A stretch of DNA of 40,758 nt from Streptococcus sp. S784/96/1. GTDB taxonomy: Bacteria; Bacillota; Bacilli; Lactobacillales; Streptococcaceae. The translations under genes and the position numbers were made by a program. The stretch spans positions 1-40,758 of the forward strand of contig NZ_CACVCC010000021.1 of assembly GCF_902729355.1 (NCBI RefSeq), read 5' to 3'. A model generated the notes under the pieces. It did not search any database. It was not told the DNA's origin and worked only from the letters and a program-made list of their open reading frames with translations. Below are positions 1 to 8,570 of the stretch, piece after piece (the first letter of the stretch is position 1; the number at the start of each line of letters is the position of its first letter).

Positions 1-218
1 TCAAAGTTTTGAGGGCGCCAAGTCAACAGCTATCATCATGAGTTTACTGGAGACGGCCAAGCGCCACGGACTTGAATACTGAAAAATACATCACCCATCT
101 TCTAGAACATCTTCCAAATGAGAAGACCCTCGCAAAAGAAGAGGTTCTAGAAGGTTATTTACCATGGAATAAAACCATTCAACACCACTGCAAGCAAAAA
201 CGTTCCAAAGTCAGTTAA
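1..218 (+). pseudogene. IS66-family transposase (TnpC) C-terminal fragment, frameshifted
   Basis: The first 82 bases read GAKSTAIIMSLLETAKRHGLEY and then hit TGA. One base further on, a second frame continues as KYITHLLEHLPNEKTL...EGYLPWNKTIQ and stops at 216-218. The block of 'ETAK..GL', 'KYI..LLE.LPN' and 'YLPW' is the usual C-terminus of IS66-type TnpC proteins (family knowledge). A single-base frameshift near 82-84 breaks it, so the copy is dead. The 5' part lies outside the window. Identification rests on motif memory, not a search. Confidence 0.7.
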
Positions 219-230
219 GATTTTGGAACG
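201..230. terminator. Bidirectional hairpin terminator between IS66 remnant and nrdF
   Basis: CGTTCCAAA (201-209) pairs with TTTGGAACG (222-230), a 9-bp perfect stem. Read on the minus strand it is followed by TTTTTG, so it is a good rho-independent terminator for nrdF. Read on the plus strand it is followed by TTTTCAAT. Confidence 0.75.
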
Positions 231-271
231 TTTTCAATATACTCTGTTATTGGGCGCTTACCTTGTATTTA

Positions 272-1228
272 TCACAATCCGTAGTTATAATCATCATCTT
301 TCATGGCTTCAACCGTACCAAGAAGATAACCATTACCTACTTGAGAGAAGAAGTCGTGGTTAGACGTTCCTGTGGAAATACCATTCATGACAATTGGGTT
401 GACATCATCGGCAGTATCTGGGAAAAGAGGATCTTGACCAAGATTCATAAGGGCTTTATTGGCATTGTAGCGCAAGAAAATCATCACTTCTTCAGTCCAG
501 CCGACGGTATCATAAAGTGATTTGGTATAATTCTCCTCATTTTCATAAAGTTCGTAGAGGAGGTCATACATCCATTCACGGAATTCAGCTTGTTTTTCTT
601 CTGACAATTCATTAAAACCGAGTTGGAATTTATAACCGATATAGGTACCGTGTACAGATTCGTCACGAATAATCAGTTTAATAATTTCAGCAACGTTAGC
701 CAATTTGTTATTACCGAGGTAGTAGAGTGGCGTAAAGAAACCTGAGTAGAAAAGGAAGGTTTCAAGATAGGTAGAAGCTACTTTTTTCTGAAGGGCATCA
801 CCGTTTTTATAAATTTCGTTGATGATTTCAGCTTTTTTTTGCAGAAATTCGTTATTGTTTGTCCATTCAAAGATATCTTCGATTTCTTTTTTCGTGTTTA
901 AGGTTGAAAAAATCGAAGAGTAAGATTTAGCGTGAACAGATTCCATGAATTGGATATTGTTCAGAACAGCTTCTTCATGAGGCGTTCGGACATCTGCACG
1001 GATCGCATCAATACCTGACTCGGACTGCATTGTGTCTAGGAGGGTTAGGCCTCCAAAGACTTTACCAACCAAATCTTTTTCATCTGCGCTAAGTTTACGC
1101 CAATCGTCAAGGTCGTTTGACAGTGGGATACGAGTATCGAGCCAGAATTGCTCAGTTAATTTTTCCCAAGTCGATTTGTCGATAACGTCTTCAATTTCGT
1201 TCCAGTTAATGGCGCTATAGTAGTTCAT
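272..1228 (-). CDS. nrdF: Class Ib ribonucleoside-diphosphate reductase, beta subunit NrdF
   Basis: This is the 318-residue radical-bearing small subunit, which houses the dimetal centre and tyrosyl radical used by NrdE to reduce ribonucleotides. All expected ligands are visible: D65, E96, H99 (MESVHAKSY), E156, E190 and H193 (RDESVH). Y103 is the likely radical tyrosine. Length is normal for NrdF. The ATG is preceded by AAGGAA on the minus strand. It lies downstream of nrdE on the same strand but about 495 bp away, with a degraded fragment and a hairpin between them, so it probably has its own promoter. A perfect 8-bp inverted repeat sits in that upstream region. NrdI, the usual activation flavodoxin, is not in the window. 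Confidence 0.95.
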   Translation of the reverse strand: MNYYSAINWNEIEDVIDKSTWEKLTEQFWLDTRIPLSNDLDDWRKLSADEKDLVGKVFGGLTLLDTMQSESGIDAIRADVRTPHEEAVLNNIQFMESVHAKSYSSIFSTLNTKKEIEDIFEWTNNNEFLQKKAEIINEIYKNGDALQKKVASTYLETFLFYSGFFTPLYYLGNNKLANVAEIIKLIIRDESVHGTYIGYKFQLGFNELSEEKQAEFREWMYDLLYELYENEENYTKSLYDTVGWTEEVMIFLRYNANKALMNLGQDPLFPDTADDVNPIVMNGISTGTSNHDFFSQVGNGYLLGTVEAMKDDDYNYGL

Positions 1229-1266
1229 GAGTGATTCCTTTTTAATTTTATTTGTTTATTATATCA

Positions 1267-1286
1267 TATCATAATTTGTTATGATA
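1267..1286. promoter_or_regulatory. Perfect inverted repeat upstream of nrdF (possible operator)
   Basis: TATCATAA (1267-1274), spacer TTTG, then TTATGATA (1279-1286) form an 8-bp perfect inverted repeat 39-58 bp before the nrdF start. A TATAAT-like -10 (minus strand of about 1256-1261) lies between it and the gene. It does not match the NrdR box. The binding protein is unknown. Confidence 0.4.
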
Positions 1287-1345
1287 AGGAAAAGAGAGAA
1301 GTTGAGGTAAACGATTAGTGTTACTAGAGATTATAATGGAGTTCA

Positions 1346-1636
1346 TCTTAGGAGTCTTCATTTTCATAAGTGATCGTTAGTTGCTAGAGCAACCTAAGGG
1401 GAATAGTTTTTCTGGGAGAGCTAAGAGGGGGAATTTACACCGTATGGCTAATCAGTACCCTTATATTTAGTTGGCTAACTGTTCAACTATTTTCGGCTAT
1501 TCTAAAGGGAGAAGGGAACTGGGCCATTATCTTAGTGGCTATTGTTAGCCTAGCCATTGCCATTTGGCTAGGCTATCGCTTTTGGCGTTACACAAAAGCC
1601 TTGCTTTTAGAAAGAAACCCAAAAAGTGATGTTTAA
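1346..1636 (+). pseudogene. Degraded remnant of a small membrane protein
   Basis: Between nrdE and nrdF one plus-strand frame, open to the TAA at 1634-1636, encodes hydrophobic stretches (VWLISTLIFSWLTV and WAIILVAIVSLAIAIWLG) followed by a basic tail. No ATG, GTG or TTG start with a ribosome site exists in that frame. A separate ATG at about 1337 opens a short hydrophobic peptide (MEFILGVFIF) in another frame. I read this as a frame-broken two-helix membrane protein. The function is not recognisable. Confidence 0.35.
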
Positions 1637-1670
1637 ATGGATTAGTATAAGATGATGAGACAAAGGAAGA

Positions 1671-1700
1671 GGCAGAGACGTGATGGTCTTTGCCCCTTTT
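1671..1700. terminator. Hairpin terminator downstream of nrdE
   Basis: GGCAGAGAC (1671-1679) pairs with GTCTTTGCC (1686-1694) with one G-T pair, followed by CCTTTT on the plus strand. It sits 24 bases beyond the nrdE stop codon and could act for either strand. Confidence 0.55.
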
Positions 1701-1723
1701 ATGTGTTCAGAGATATAAGGTGA

Positions 1724-3883
1724 TTAAATCACACAGCTTTCACATTGGTTAGCACCAACTTCTTCGCCATCATCTGTATATGTACGAACATAGTAGATGG
1801 ATTTAACACCTTTATTGAAGGCGTAGTTACGGAGAATAGAGAGGTCACGTGTGGTTTGCTTGCTTTCAGTCTTCCATTCGTAAAGTCCGGCAGGGAGTTC
1901 ACTTCGCATGAAGAGAGTCATTGAGAGACCTTGGTCAACATGCTCGGTAGCCGCAGCATAGACATCAATCATTTTACGCATATCCATATCATAAGCTGAT
2001 TGGTAGTATGGAATAGTATCCGTTGACAAACCATAAGCTGGGTAGTAAATTTTACCGATTTTCTTCTCTTGGCGTTCTTCAATACGTTGTGTGATTGGGT
2101 GAATAGAAGCAGAGCAATCATTGATATAGCTAATAGAACCGTTCGGAGCAACTGCTAGACGGTTTTGGTGGTAAAGACCATCTGCCATAACCGCTTGGCG
2201 AAGGGCTTCCCAGTCCTCTGCTTGAGGAATAAAATGATCTTTGAAAAGCTCTTTGACTAAATCTGATTTCGGAACAAATTGACCTGTAACATACTTGTCA
2301 AAGTAAGAGCCATCAGCATAAGCAGATTTCTTAAAATTAGCAAATGTCACGCCACGTTCGCGGGCAATATTATTAGATTCTACAAGTGTCCAATAATTCA
2401 TCAGCATAAAGTAGATATCTGTAAACTCAATAGATTCAGGTGAGCCATATTCGATATGGTGTGTCGCAAGGTATGAGTGAAGTCCCATGGCACCAAGACC
2501 GAAGGTATGAGCCTGGCTGTTACCGTATTTTACTGTTGGCACAGCATCTATGCTTGAACTGTCTGTGACAAATGTTAGCGCGCGCGTCATGGCTTTGATT
2601 GATTTTCCAAAGTCTGGAGAAGTCATCATGTTGATGATGTTTGTTGAACCAAGGTTACATGAAATATCCATTCCCATCTTCAAGAATTCTTGAGCATCGT
2701 TAAGTTCACTAGCTGTCTGAACTTGAAGGATTTCAGAGCATAGGTTAGACATAATGATTTTACCATCAACAGGATTTGAGCGGTTAGCCGTGTCAATATT
2801 GATAATGTAAGGGTAACCTGATTCTTGTTGAAGTTTTGAAATTTCAGTCTCAAGATCACGAGCTTTAATCTTTGTTTTGGTAATTCTTGGATTAGCAACG
2901 AGTTCATCGTACATCTCAGTGATGTCAATGTAGTTGAATGGAATACCATATTCTTTTTCAACGGTATAAGGGCTGAACAGGTACATGTCTTCATTGTTGC
3001 GAGCCAATTCATAGAATTTATCTGGAACAGTCACACCGAGTGAGAGGGTTTTAACACGGACTTTTTCATCGGCATTTTCTTTTTTTGTTGATAAGAAAGC
3101 GATAATATCTGGGTGGAAGACATTAAGGTAAACCACACCAGCCCCTTGACGTTGTCCTAGTTGGTTAGAGTAAGAGAAACTGTCTTCAAAGAGTTTCATA
3201 ACAGGGACAACCCCGGAAGCAGCACCAGCGTAACCTTTAATAGGTGCACCAGCTTCACGAAGGTTATTGAGACTGATACCAACCCCTCCACCGATACGGG
3301 ATAATTGCAGAGCAGAGTTGATGGAACGTCCGATTGAGTTCATATCGTCAGTAACTTGAATCAAGAAACAAGAAACGAGTTCACCACGACGGCTACGTCC
3401 AGCATTCAAGAATGATGGTGTTGCTGGTTGGTAACGCTGATGAATCATTTCCATCGCCAAGTCATGTGCCAATTCTTCATTACCATCTGCAAAATAGAGG
3501 GCGTTGAACATGACACGGTCTTCAATACTTTCCAAGTAGAAGTCCCCGTCGTTGGTTTTTAAAGCGTATTGCTGATAGAACTTATACGCTGCCATGAAAG
3601 ACTTAAATTGGAAGTTTTCAGCTTTTAAATCAGCTGCCAGTTGCTCAATAAAATCAGGAGAGTACTTGCTGATAAAGGCAGTCTCAATATAGTCATGCTC
3701 AATCAAGTAATTGATTTTAGCCATCATGCTTTCAAATGTTAGCGTGTTTGGGATAACATTTTCAGTAAAGAAAGCACTAAGGGCCTCTCTATCTTTGTGC
3801 AACATGATTTGCCCATTTACAGGACGGTTGATTTCATTATTAAGGCGGAAGTAGGATACATCGCCAAGTTCTTTAAGACTCAT
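1724..3883 (-). CDS. nrdE: Class Ib ribonucleoside-diphosphate reductase, alpha subunit NrdE
   Basis: This is the 719-residue catalytic subunit, which reduces NDPs to dNDPs. Seen in the sequence: the N-terminal redox cysteine in ELVSCFLIQ, the catalytic NLCSEI motif (N, thiyl-radical C and E), and a C-terminal CESC pair that passes electrons from NrdH. Length is normal for NrdE. The start is set by AGAAGGAA about 10 nt before ATG. It follows nrdH by 26 bp, so the two are co-transcribed. The NrdR boxes before nrdH should control both. Confidence 0.96.
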   Translation of the reverse strand: MSLKELGDVSYFRLNNEINRPVNGQIMLHKDREALSAFFTENVIPNTLTFESMMAKINYLIEHDYIETAFISKYSPDFIEQLAADLKAENFQFKSFMAAYKFYQQYALKTNDGDFYLESIEDRVMFNALYFADGNEELAHDLAMEMIHQRYQPATPSFLNAGRSRRGELVSCFLIQVTDDMNSIGRSINSALQLSRIGGGVGISLNNLREAGAPIKGYAGAASGVVPVMKLFEDSFSYSNQLGQRQGAGVVYLNVFHPDIIAFLSTKKENADEKVRVKTLSLGVTVPDKFYELARNNEDMYLFSPYTVEKEYGIPFNYIDITEMYDELVANPRITKTKIKARDLETEISKLQQESGYPYIINIDTANRSNPVDGKIIMSNLCSEILQVQTASELNDAQEFLKMGMDISCNLGSTNIINMMTSPDFGKSIKAMTRALTFVTDSSSIDAVPTVKYGNSQAHTFGLGAMGLHSYLATHHIEYGSPESIEFTDIYFMLMNYWTLVESNNIARERGVTFANFKKSAYADGSYFDKYVTGQFVPKSDLVKELFKDHFIPQAEDWEALRQAVMADGLYHQNRLAVAPNGSISYINDCSASIHPITQRIEERQEKKIGKIYYPAYGLSTDTIPYYQSAYDMDMRKMIDVYAAATEHVDQGLSMTLFMRSELPAGLYEWKTESKQTTRDLSILRNYAFNKGVKSIYYVRTYTDDGEEVGANQCESCVI

Positions 3884-3909
3884 CTTGCTTTAGTTCCTTC
3901 TAATTGTGA

Positions 3910-4134
3910 TTAAACGATTTCTTTTAATTTTGAGGGTTGGAACCCTGAAAAGACGATGTCACCAGCTTCGATTACTGGAGCAGCTGTGAAACCAAGCCCT
4001 TTAACGTAGTCGATTTTTTCTGGATGTTCATCAATGTTGATTTCTTCAAAATCTGCACCAGCATTTGTCAAGAATTTTTTAGTCATATTGCATTGCATGC
4101 AATTATTTTTTGAATAAACAGTAATTTTTGCCAT
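3910..4134 (-). CDS. nrdH: NrdH glutaredoxin-like redoxin
   Basis: A 74-residue thioredoxin-fold protein with a CMQC active site near residues 12-15 (NNCMQCNMTKK) and the cis-proline region TAAPVIE. NrdH redoxins reduce the C-terminal disulfide of NrdE using thioredoxin reductase. It is the first gene of the nrdHE transcript, with AGGAGAAA before its ATG. Length matches the family. Confidence 0.95.
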   Translation of the reverse strand: MAKITVYSKNNCMQCNMTKKFLTNAGADFEEINIDEHPEKIDYVKGLGFTAAPVIEAGDIVFSGFQPSKLKEIV

Positions 4135-4209
4135 TTCAATTTCTCCTAAAAATGATACCTTATTAGGATACCAAAATTTTCAGAAATTGCAACTTAAAAA
4201 ACTTAAAAA

Positions 4210-4258
4210 ACACAAAATATGGTACAAGGTTAATTCTATTGCCCCTATATATAGTGGT
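4210..4258. promoter_or_regulatory. Tandem NrdR boxes upstream of nrdHE
   Basis: The NrdR consensus is acaCwAtATaTwGtgt. The stretch 4242-4257 contains CTATATATAGTG, an exact core match. The stretch 4210-4225 (acacaaaatatggtac) is a weaker match. The two core cytosines (4213 and 4245) are 32 bp apart, about three helical turns, the classical spacing of paired NrdR sites. They lie 76-124 bp before the nrdH ATG. This predicts repression of nrdHE by NrdR, whose gene is not in the window. Confidence 0.75.
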
Positions 4259-4336
4259 TTATTCGTTCTTTATAATGTAGAAAGCGAAAAAGATAAATGG
4301 ATGGTATCTTGTGAATCATTAAATTTTTTTAAAACC

Positions 4337-5490
4337 CGCGTTGTAAAATGAAGTGCAACAGAAAAGACATGTTAGTCTGATATACTAGAATTCCCCCCAA
4401 CTCAGTATAGAAAGCAGATGAACATGTCCACTAATTATTCTACCAAAAAGTCGCGTTGTTCTCATTTCTCAGCCCCTGAGCGAGGTGAAATTAGTGCCTA
4501 TCTCAAGATGGGGAAGAAAACCGCTGAGATTGCTCGCCTTCTAGGTCCTCATCGCTCGACGATCAGTCGCGTGGCAGCGTCACTCAAGTTCAAGATAAGA
4601 ATGGAAAACTCTTATACTCAAATGTCTACTTTCCAGACAGTGGTCAACGTGTCTATGAGACCAATCGACAAAATAGTACTTATTGCAAACTAGGAGATTG
4701 TTCCAAGACCTTCTTTGAGAAGTTGGACAAGACTTTGAAATCCCAACCTAGCTGCCACAGTATCTATACCTTTGTCCAAACCTACAAAGAGGAACATCCG
4801 TTTGAAGTCATTCCTTCAACCAAAACAGTGTACCGTTACATCAAAGATGGCCTGTTGACGATTAAACCAATTGATTTACCTAAGATGGTGAGTATCCGAA
4901 AACGGTCTAAAGTCACATCTAAGGTCGCAAAGAAAATCCTAGGCAATTCCATAGAAGAATGTCCTGAGTCAATTAACGACCGTTCTACGTTTGACCACTG
5001 GGAGATTGACCTTGTACTCGGTAAGAAAACCAGGGGTGAAGCTGTTGTTATGACCTTGGTAGAACGCCAGACTCGATTTGCCCTGGCTTGTCAATTGCCG
5101 AATAAGCAAGCAGAGCCGATTAACGCTACAGTTAAGGAACTTCTTTTAGACTATCCTATTCTTTCGATTACGTCGGACAATGGTTCAGAGTTTAGTAGTT
5201 TGTCAGACTTACATGGAGTTGATATATACTTTGCCCATCCTTATTCTTCGCATGAAAGAGGGACTAATGAAAACTTCAACGTTCTTTTGAGAAAGTTTCT
5301 CCCAAAAAGTATCTCTCTAAAACCACTGACAACAGAAGAACTTAATCATTATGTCTCTGCTATCACTAATAGACCTAGACGACTTCACCACTATAAAACT
5401 GCAGATTTTCTGTTTGGGATAGCCCAAACAGCCTAAAAATGGAATACTAGTCTACCCACGAACTTGTGGCACTTGACTTGATAATGCGCG
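4337..5490 (+). mobile_element. IS30-family insertion sequence, copy 1
   Basis: The left end (from CGCGTTGTAAAATGAAGTGC at 4337) and the reverse complement of the right end (to 5490: CGCGCATTATCAAGTCAAGTGC) form imperfect terminal inverted repeats. Inside is a broken DDE transposase. The same left end recurs at 40636. T/A-rich sequence (A, 7-8 T, then AAA) flanks both sides and may hide the target duplication. The element sits between nrdH and hup, where many streptococci carry a divergent ptsHI (family knowledge). Confidence 0.8.
4424..5436 (+). pseudogene. IS30-family transposase, frameshifted
   Basis: The N-terminal part (MSTNYSTKKSRC..., HTH segment KTAEIARLLGPHRSTIS) loses frame near 4572. 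The coding resumes one frame over as QDKNGKLLYSNVYFPD...CKLGDCSKTFFEKLDK and stays open to 5436. The catalytic DDE triad is present: D in DHWEIDLVLG, D in TSDNGSEF and E in SSHERGTNEN. A small deletion (SRCxVA instead of the usual SREVxRG) is the likely cause. Without a programmed shift this copy makes no full transposase. Confidence 0.85.
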
Positions 5491-5526
5491 ATTTTTTTTA
5501 AAGTTGCATGAAATGACTTCTAAAGC

Positions 5527-5555
5527 TTGACTACCAAGCGGTTTTAAGTTATGAT
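5527..5555 (+). promoter_or_regulatory. Promoter of hup
   Basis: TTGACT (5527-5532), a 17-bp spacer and TATGAT (5550-5555) lie 48 bp before the hup ATG and close to consensus. It stands just outside the IS30 right end. Confidence 0.65.
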
Positions 5556-5603
5556 AGTTCTTGTTAGAGCATAAGCTCAAAAAAAATTGGAGGATTTGTT
5601 AAC

Positions 5604-5879
5604 ATGGCTAACAAACAAGATTTGATCGCAAAAGTTGCAGAAAGCACTTCATTGACTAAAAAAGACTCAGCAGCAGCTGTAGATGCTGTTTTTGCAGCAG
5701 TTGCAGACTACCTTGCAGCAGGTGAGAAAGTTCAACTTATCGGATTCGGTAATTTTGAAGTTCGTGAGCGTGCAGCACGTACAGGTCGCAACCCACAAAC
5801 TGGTGAAGAAATCACAATCGCAGCATCAAAAGTTCCAGCATTCAAAGCTGGTAAAGCACTTAAAGACGCTGTAAAATAG
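5604..5879 (+). CDS. hup: DNA-binding protein HU
   Basis: A 91-residue histone-like protein that bends DNA and organises the nucleoid. The N-terminal [13 protein letters not shown], the beta-arm [19 protein letters not shown] and the C-terminal [17 protein letters not shown] are the family hallmarks. Length is standard. The ribosome site TTGGAGGA lies 10 bp upstream. Codon use is strongly biased (highly expressed gene). It is monocistronic, with a promoter at 5527 and hairpins downstream. Confidence 0.97.
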   Translation: MANKQDLIAKVAESTSLTKKDSAAAVDAVFAAVADYLAAGEKVQLIGFGNFEVRERAARTGRNPQTGEEITIAASKVPAFKAGKALKDAVK

Positions 5880-5886
5880 TAAAACT

Positions 5887-5935
5887 GTCCAGTGGACAGT
5901 TTTAGCCCCTGAGCCTAGAAATAAGAAGTGAAGGG
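5887..5935 (+). repeat. Dispersed intergenic repeat, copy A
   Basis: From GTCCAGTGGACAGTTT through CTGAGCCTAGAAAT to GAAGGG. The reverse complement of 23267-23314 gives the same string with a few changes. Its start overlaps a 10-bp perfect hairpin, AAAACTGTCC/GGACAGTTTT (5881-5903), directly after the hup stop. Confidence 0.7.
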
Positions 5936-5940
5936 ATAAG

Positions 5941-5968
5941 AAGACCAGAGATAGTTCTGGTCTTTTGT
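5941..5968 (+). terminator. Rho-independent terminator of hup
   Basis: AAGACCAGA (5941-5949), a 6-nt loop and TCTGGTCTT (5956-5964), followed by TTTGTTTTG. A 9-bp perfect stem. Confidence 0.75.
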
Positions 5969-5997
5969 TTTGAAAACAGTTAGCTAATCTATTTGAC

Positions 5998-6041
5998 GCC
6001 TATTGTATCAACGTTTCTACGTTGTGCAGTAGGCTTTTTTT
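5998..6041 (+). terminator. Second strong hairpin with seven T
   Basis: GCCTATTG...CAACG pairs with CGTTG...CAGTAGGC (to 6034), with a small internal loop, followed by TTTTTTT. A second terminator only 30 bp after the first suggests an independent short transcript or a repeat unit. Confidence 0.65.
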
Positions 6042-6052
6042 GTGTTTAGGGG

Positions 6053-6344
6053 CTCCAAGTATCGGGGGAGCGATACTTGGAGGTGGGAAAACAGAGTCTG
6101 TGATAAACCAGTGCGAGATCACAGGCTCACTTATGAAAGGGGCATAAAATCAGTAAGTTTCCATGATGTCAGTAACATTTCATTTTTTTAAGGTTAGAGT
6201 AAGAGGTTTAGTATCAATTCATCAAATAGTGGCTTTTCATTAGATTGGCTGAGTTTTAGTTGCAGGACTATAATCCCCTTTTATACTATTCTATTGTTCT
6301 TACTTTAATGATAATCTACCTTTTTACCTTAAAATTAGACCAGT
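6053..6344. other. Gene-free stretch with two further long hairpins
   Basis: The whole hup to fRMsr gap is 483 bp. CTCCAAGTATCG (6053-6064) pairs perfectly with CGATACTTGGAG (6071-6082) across a 6-nt loop, a 12-bp stem. GAGTCTGTGAT (6094-6104) pairs with ATCACAGGCTC (6118-6128). No T-run follows either. From 6130 to 6344 I see only AT-rich sequence and no coding potential. Confidence 0.6.
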
Positions 6345-6346
6345 AT

Positions 6347-6365
6347 GTGCTATAATAGTTCTATG
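6347..6365 (+). promoter_or_regulatory. Extended -10 promoter giving a leaderless fRMsr mRNA
   Basis: TGCTATAAT (6348-6356) is an extended -10 box. Only AGTTCT separates it from the ATG at 6363, so transcription should start at or within a base or two of the start codon. No Shine-Dalgarno is possible upstream. Confidence 0.6.
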
Positions 6366-6860
6366 AATACTAAGCAAAAAATTGAGAATTATGAATTATT
6401 GTTAATGCTGGCAGAGGGTCTTTTTGCCAATGAGACAAATGCTTTGGCGAATTTGTCAAATGCTTCTGCTATGTTGCGCGTGACTTTGCCAAATTCTGTG
6501 TTTACAGGTTTTTACCTTTTTAATGGTCAAGAATTGATTTTAGGGCCTTTTCAAGGTGGTGTTTCTTGTGTTCATATTGCTCTAGGTAAAGGTGTTTGTG
6601 GTGAGTCTGCCGAGAAACGTGAAACATTGATTGTAGATGATGTGACTAAACATGAGAACTATATCGCCTGCGATAGTGAAGCCATGTCAGAAATTGTTGT
6701 TCCAATGGTTAAAGATGGAAAGTTGGTCGGTGTCCTTGATTTGGATTCACGTTTGGTAGCGGATTATGATGCTATTGATCAGGAGTATTTGGAAAAATTT
6801 GTTGCTATTTTACTGGAAAAAACGCATTTTAACTTTGATATGTTTGGAGTAGAAGGTTAA
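6363..6860 (+). CDS. Free methionine-(R)-sulfoxide reductase (GAF domain)
   Basis: A 165-residue single GAF-domain protein. It carries the fRMsr signature with all three conserved cysteines: [15 protein letters not shown] and [16 protein letters not shown], then [11 protein letters not shown]. The family reduces free methionine-R-sulfoxide using thioredoxin, in the cytosol. The ATG at 6363 is chosen over an upstream in-frame GTG because the -10 box TATAAT lies in between. The TAA overlaps the dnaX ATG by one base (TAATG), so the two genes are translationally coupled. Confidence 0.85.
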   Translation: MNTKQKIENYELLLMLAEGLFANETNALANLSNASAMLRVTLPNSVFTGFYLFNGQELILGPFQGGVSCVHIALGKGVCGESAEKRETLIVDDVTKHENYIACDSEAMSEIVVPMVKDGKLVGVLDLDSRLVADYDAIDQEYLEKFVAILLEKTHFNFDMFGVEG

Positions 6861-8530
6861 TGTATCAAGCACTTTATCGAAAATACCGCAGTCAAGCCTT
6901 TGATGAAATGGTTGGACAAGAGGTTATTTCTACGACTTTAAAACAAGCTGTTGCTTCTGGGAAAATTAGCCATGCTTATCTTTTTTCTGGACCTCGTGGG
7001 ACTGGTAAAACTTCTGCCGCGAAAATCTTTGCTAAGGCAATGAACTGCCCTAATCAAGTAGATGGGGAGCCTTGCAATACTTGTGATATTTGCCAAGATA
7101 TTACCAATGGTAGCCTAGAAGATGTCATTGAAATTGATGCTGCTTCAAATAATGGGGTTGATGAAATTCGCGACATCCGTGATAAATCTACCTATGCTCC
7201 AAGTCGAGCGACATACAAGGTTTATATCATTGACGAGGTTCATATGTTATCAACGGGGGCTTTTAATGCTCTCTTGAAAACTTTGGAAGAGCCGACTGAG
7301 AATGTTGTATTCATTTTGGCTACGACAGAACTGCACAAGATTCCAGCAACCATCTTATCTCGTGTGCAACGATTTGAATTTAAGTCCATTAAGCAGGTCG
7401 CTATTAAACAACATTTGGCAAGGATTTTAACCAAAGAAGGTATTTCTTATGAAGATGATGCCTTAGTGATTATTGCTCGACGTGCTGAAGGAGGTATGCG
7501 TGATGCTCTCTCGATTCTTGATCAAGCATTGAGTTTGGCACCAGATAACCAAGTGACAGTTGCCATTGCAGAAGAAATTACGGGATCGATTGGACTTGTG
7601 GCACTTGATGATTATGTGACAAATATTCGTTACCATCAGGTGACAGAGGCGCTTGAGAACTTGGAGACCCTCTTTGACAGTGGTAAATCCATGAGTCGCT
7701 TTGCGACGGATTTGTTGACTTACCTTCGTGATTTGCTAATTGTTCAAACCGGTGGACAAGCCAATCGTCAGACGGAGCAGTTTACTGAAAACCTAAATAT
7801 TCCTCAAAGTCAGCTATTTGCTATGATTGATACGGTTACGACTAGCTTGCCTGAGATTAAAACAGGTACACATCCTAAGATTTATGCAGAGATGATGACC
7901 ATTCGTTTAGGGGACAATAGCAAAGCAGTTCAAACGGAGATTCCAGAAAACTTAGAAGCAGAGCTTAATCAGCTACGTTCAGAAATCGCTGAGCTGAAAA
8001 AACAATTATCACAAGGGATTGCAAATCCTAGCTCTGCCATTGCTCCAAAACCTCAAACCAAGAAAAGTGCTATCGCCTTCAAAGTGGACCGTGTCAAAAT
8101 CATAACGATCATGGAAGAAACAGTTGCGGATAGCCAACGCTCGCGTGAGTATCTTGAGGCATTAAAGGGTGCGTGGAATGAGATTTTAGATAGCATCTCG
8201 GCTCAAGATAGGGCCTTGTTATTGGGGTCAGAGCCAGTTCTTGCCAACTCGGAAAATGCTATTTTAGCCTTTGATGCGGCATTTAACGCAGAACAGGCCA
8301 TGAAGCGAGAAAATCTCAATGCCATGTTTGGCAATATTATGAGTAAAGCAGCAGGCTTTTCTCCGCAAATTATGGCAGTGCCACGCCAAGACTTCAATGA
8401 GATTCGTGCAGAATTTGCTCAAAAAATGAAAGCACAACGTACGGAATCGGAAGAAAGTGTCGCAGAAGAACCAGTACTACCAGAAGAATTTGCTTACTTG
8501 ACAGATAAAGTTGAGATTGTGGAAGATTAA
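6860..8530 (+). CDS. dnaX: DNA polymerase III subunit gamma/tau
   Basis: The 556-residue clamp-loader ATPase that loads the beta clamp and links polymerases at the fork. Seen: [12 protein letters not shown], Walker A GPRGTGKTS (around 45-53), a four-cysteine zinc module (CPNQVDGEPCNTCDIC), Walker B/DEVH (IIDEVHMLS) and sensor region TILSRVQRFEFK. Domain III and a charged C-terminal tail (EESVAEEPVLPEE) follow. Length is normal for streptococci. It shares a transcript with the preceding reductase. Confidence 0.96.
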   Translation: MYQALYRKYRSQAFDEMVGQEVISTTLKQAVASGKISHAYLFSGPRGTGKTSAAKIFAKAMNCPNQVDGEPCNTCDICQDITNGSLEDVIEIDAASNNGVDEIRDIRDKSTYAPSRATYKVYIIDEVHMLSTGAFNALLKTLEEPTENVVFILATTELHKIPATILSRVQRFEFKSIKQVAIKQHLARILTKEGISYEDDALVIIARRAEGGMRDALSILDQALSLAPDNQVTVAIAEEITGSIGLVALDDYVTNIRYHQVTEALENLETLFDSGKSMSRFATDLLTYLRDLLIVQTGGQANRQTEQFTENLNIPQSQLFAMIDTVTTSLPEIKTGTHPKIYAEMMTIRLGDNSKAVQTEIPENLEAELNQLRSEIAELKKQLSQGIANPSSAIAPKPQTKKSAIAFKVDRVKIITIMEETVADSQRSREYLEALKGAWNEILDSISAQDRALLLGSEPVLANSENAILAFDAAFNAEQAMKRENLNAMFGNIMSKAAGFSPQIMAVPRQDFNEIRAEFAQKMKAQRTESEESVAEEPVLPEEFAYLTDKVEIVED

Positions 8531-8570
8531 GAGAATAGATGAGGCTAGAAAAAGCTTAAAAACAGAGAAT

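Noticed and set aside
263..520. 85-codon plus-strand frame inside nrdF
   Set aside because: Antisense shadow of a clear nrdF with all ligands intact.
4323..5502. 12-bp target duplication around IS30 copy 1 (A, T-run, AAA on both sides)
   Set aside because: Low-complexity A/T runs of unequal length; IS30-type elements usually duplicate 2-3 bp, so this cannot be claimed.
7996..8031. Possible programmed -1 frameshift in dnaX (AAAAAAC then a -1 stop 10 codons on)
   Set aside because: In the reading phase the pair is AAA AAA after CTG, not a proper X-XXY-YYZ heptamer, and no stimulatory stem follows.
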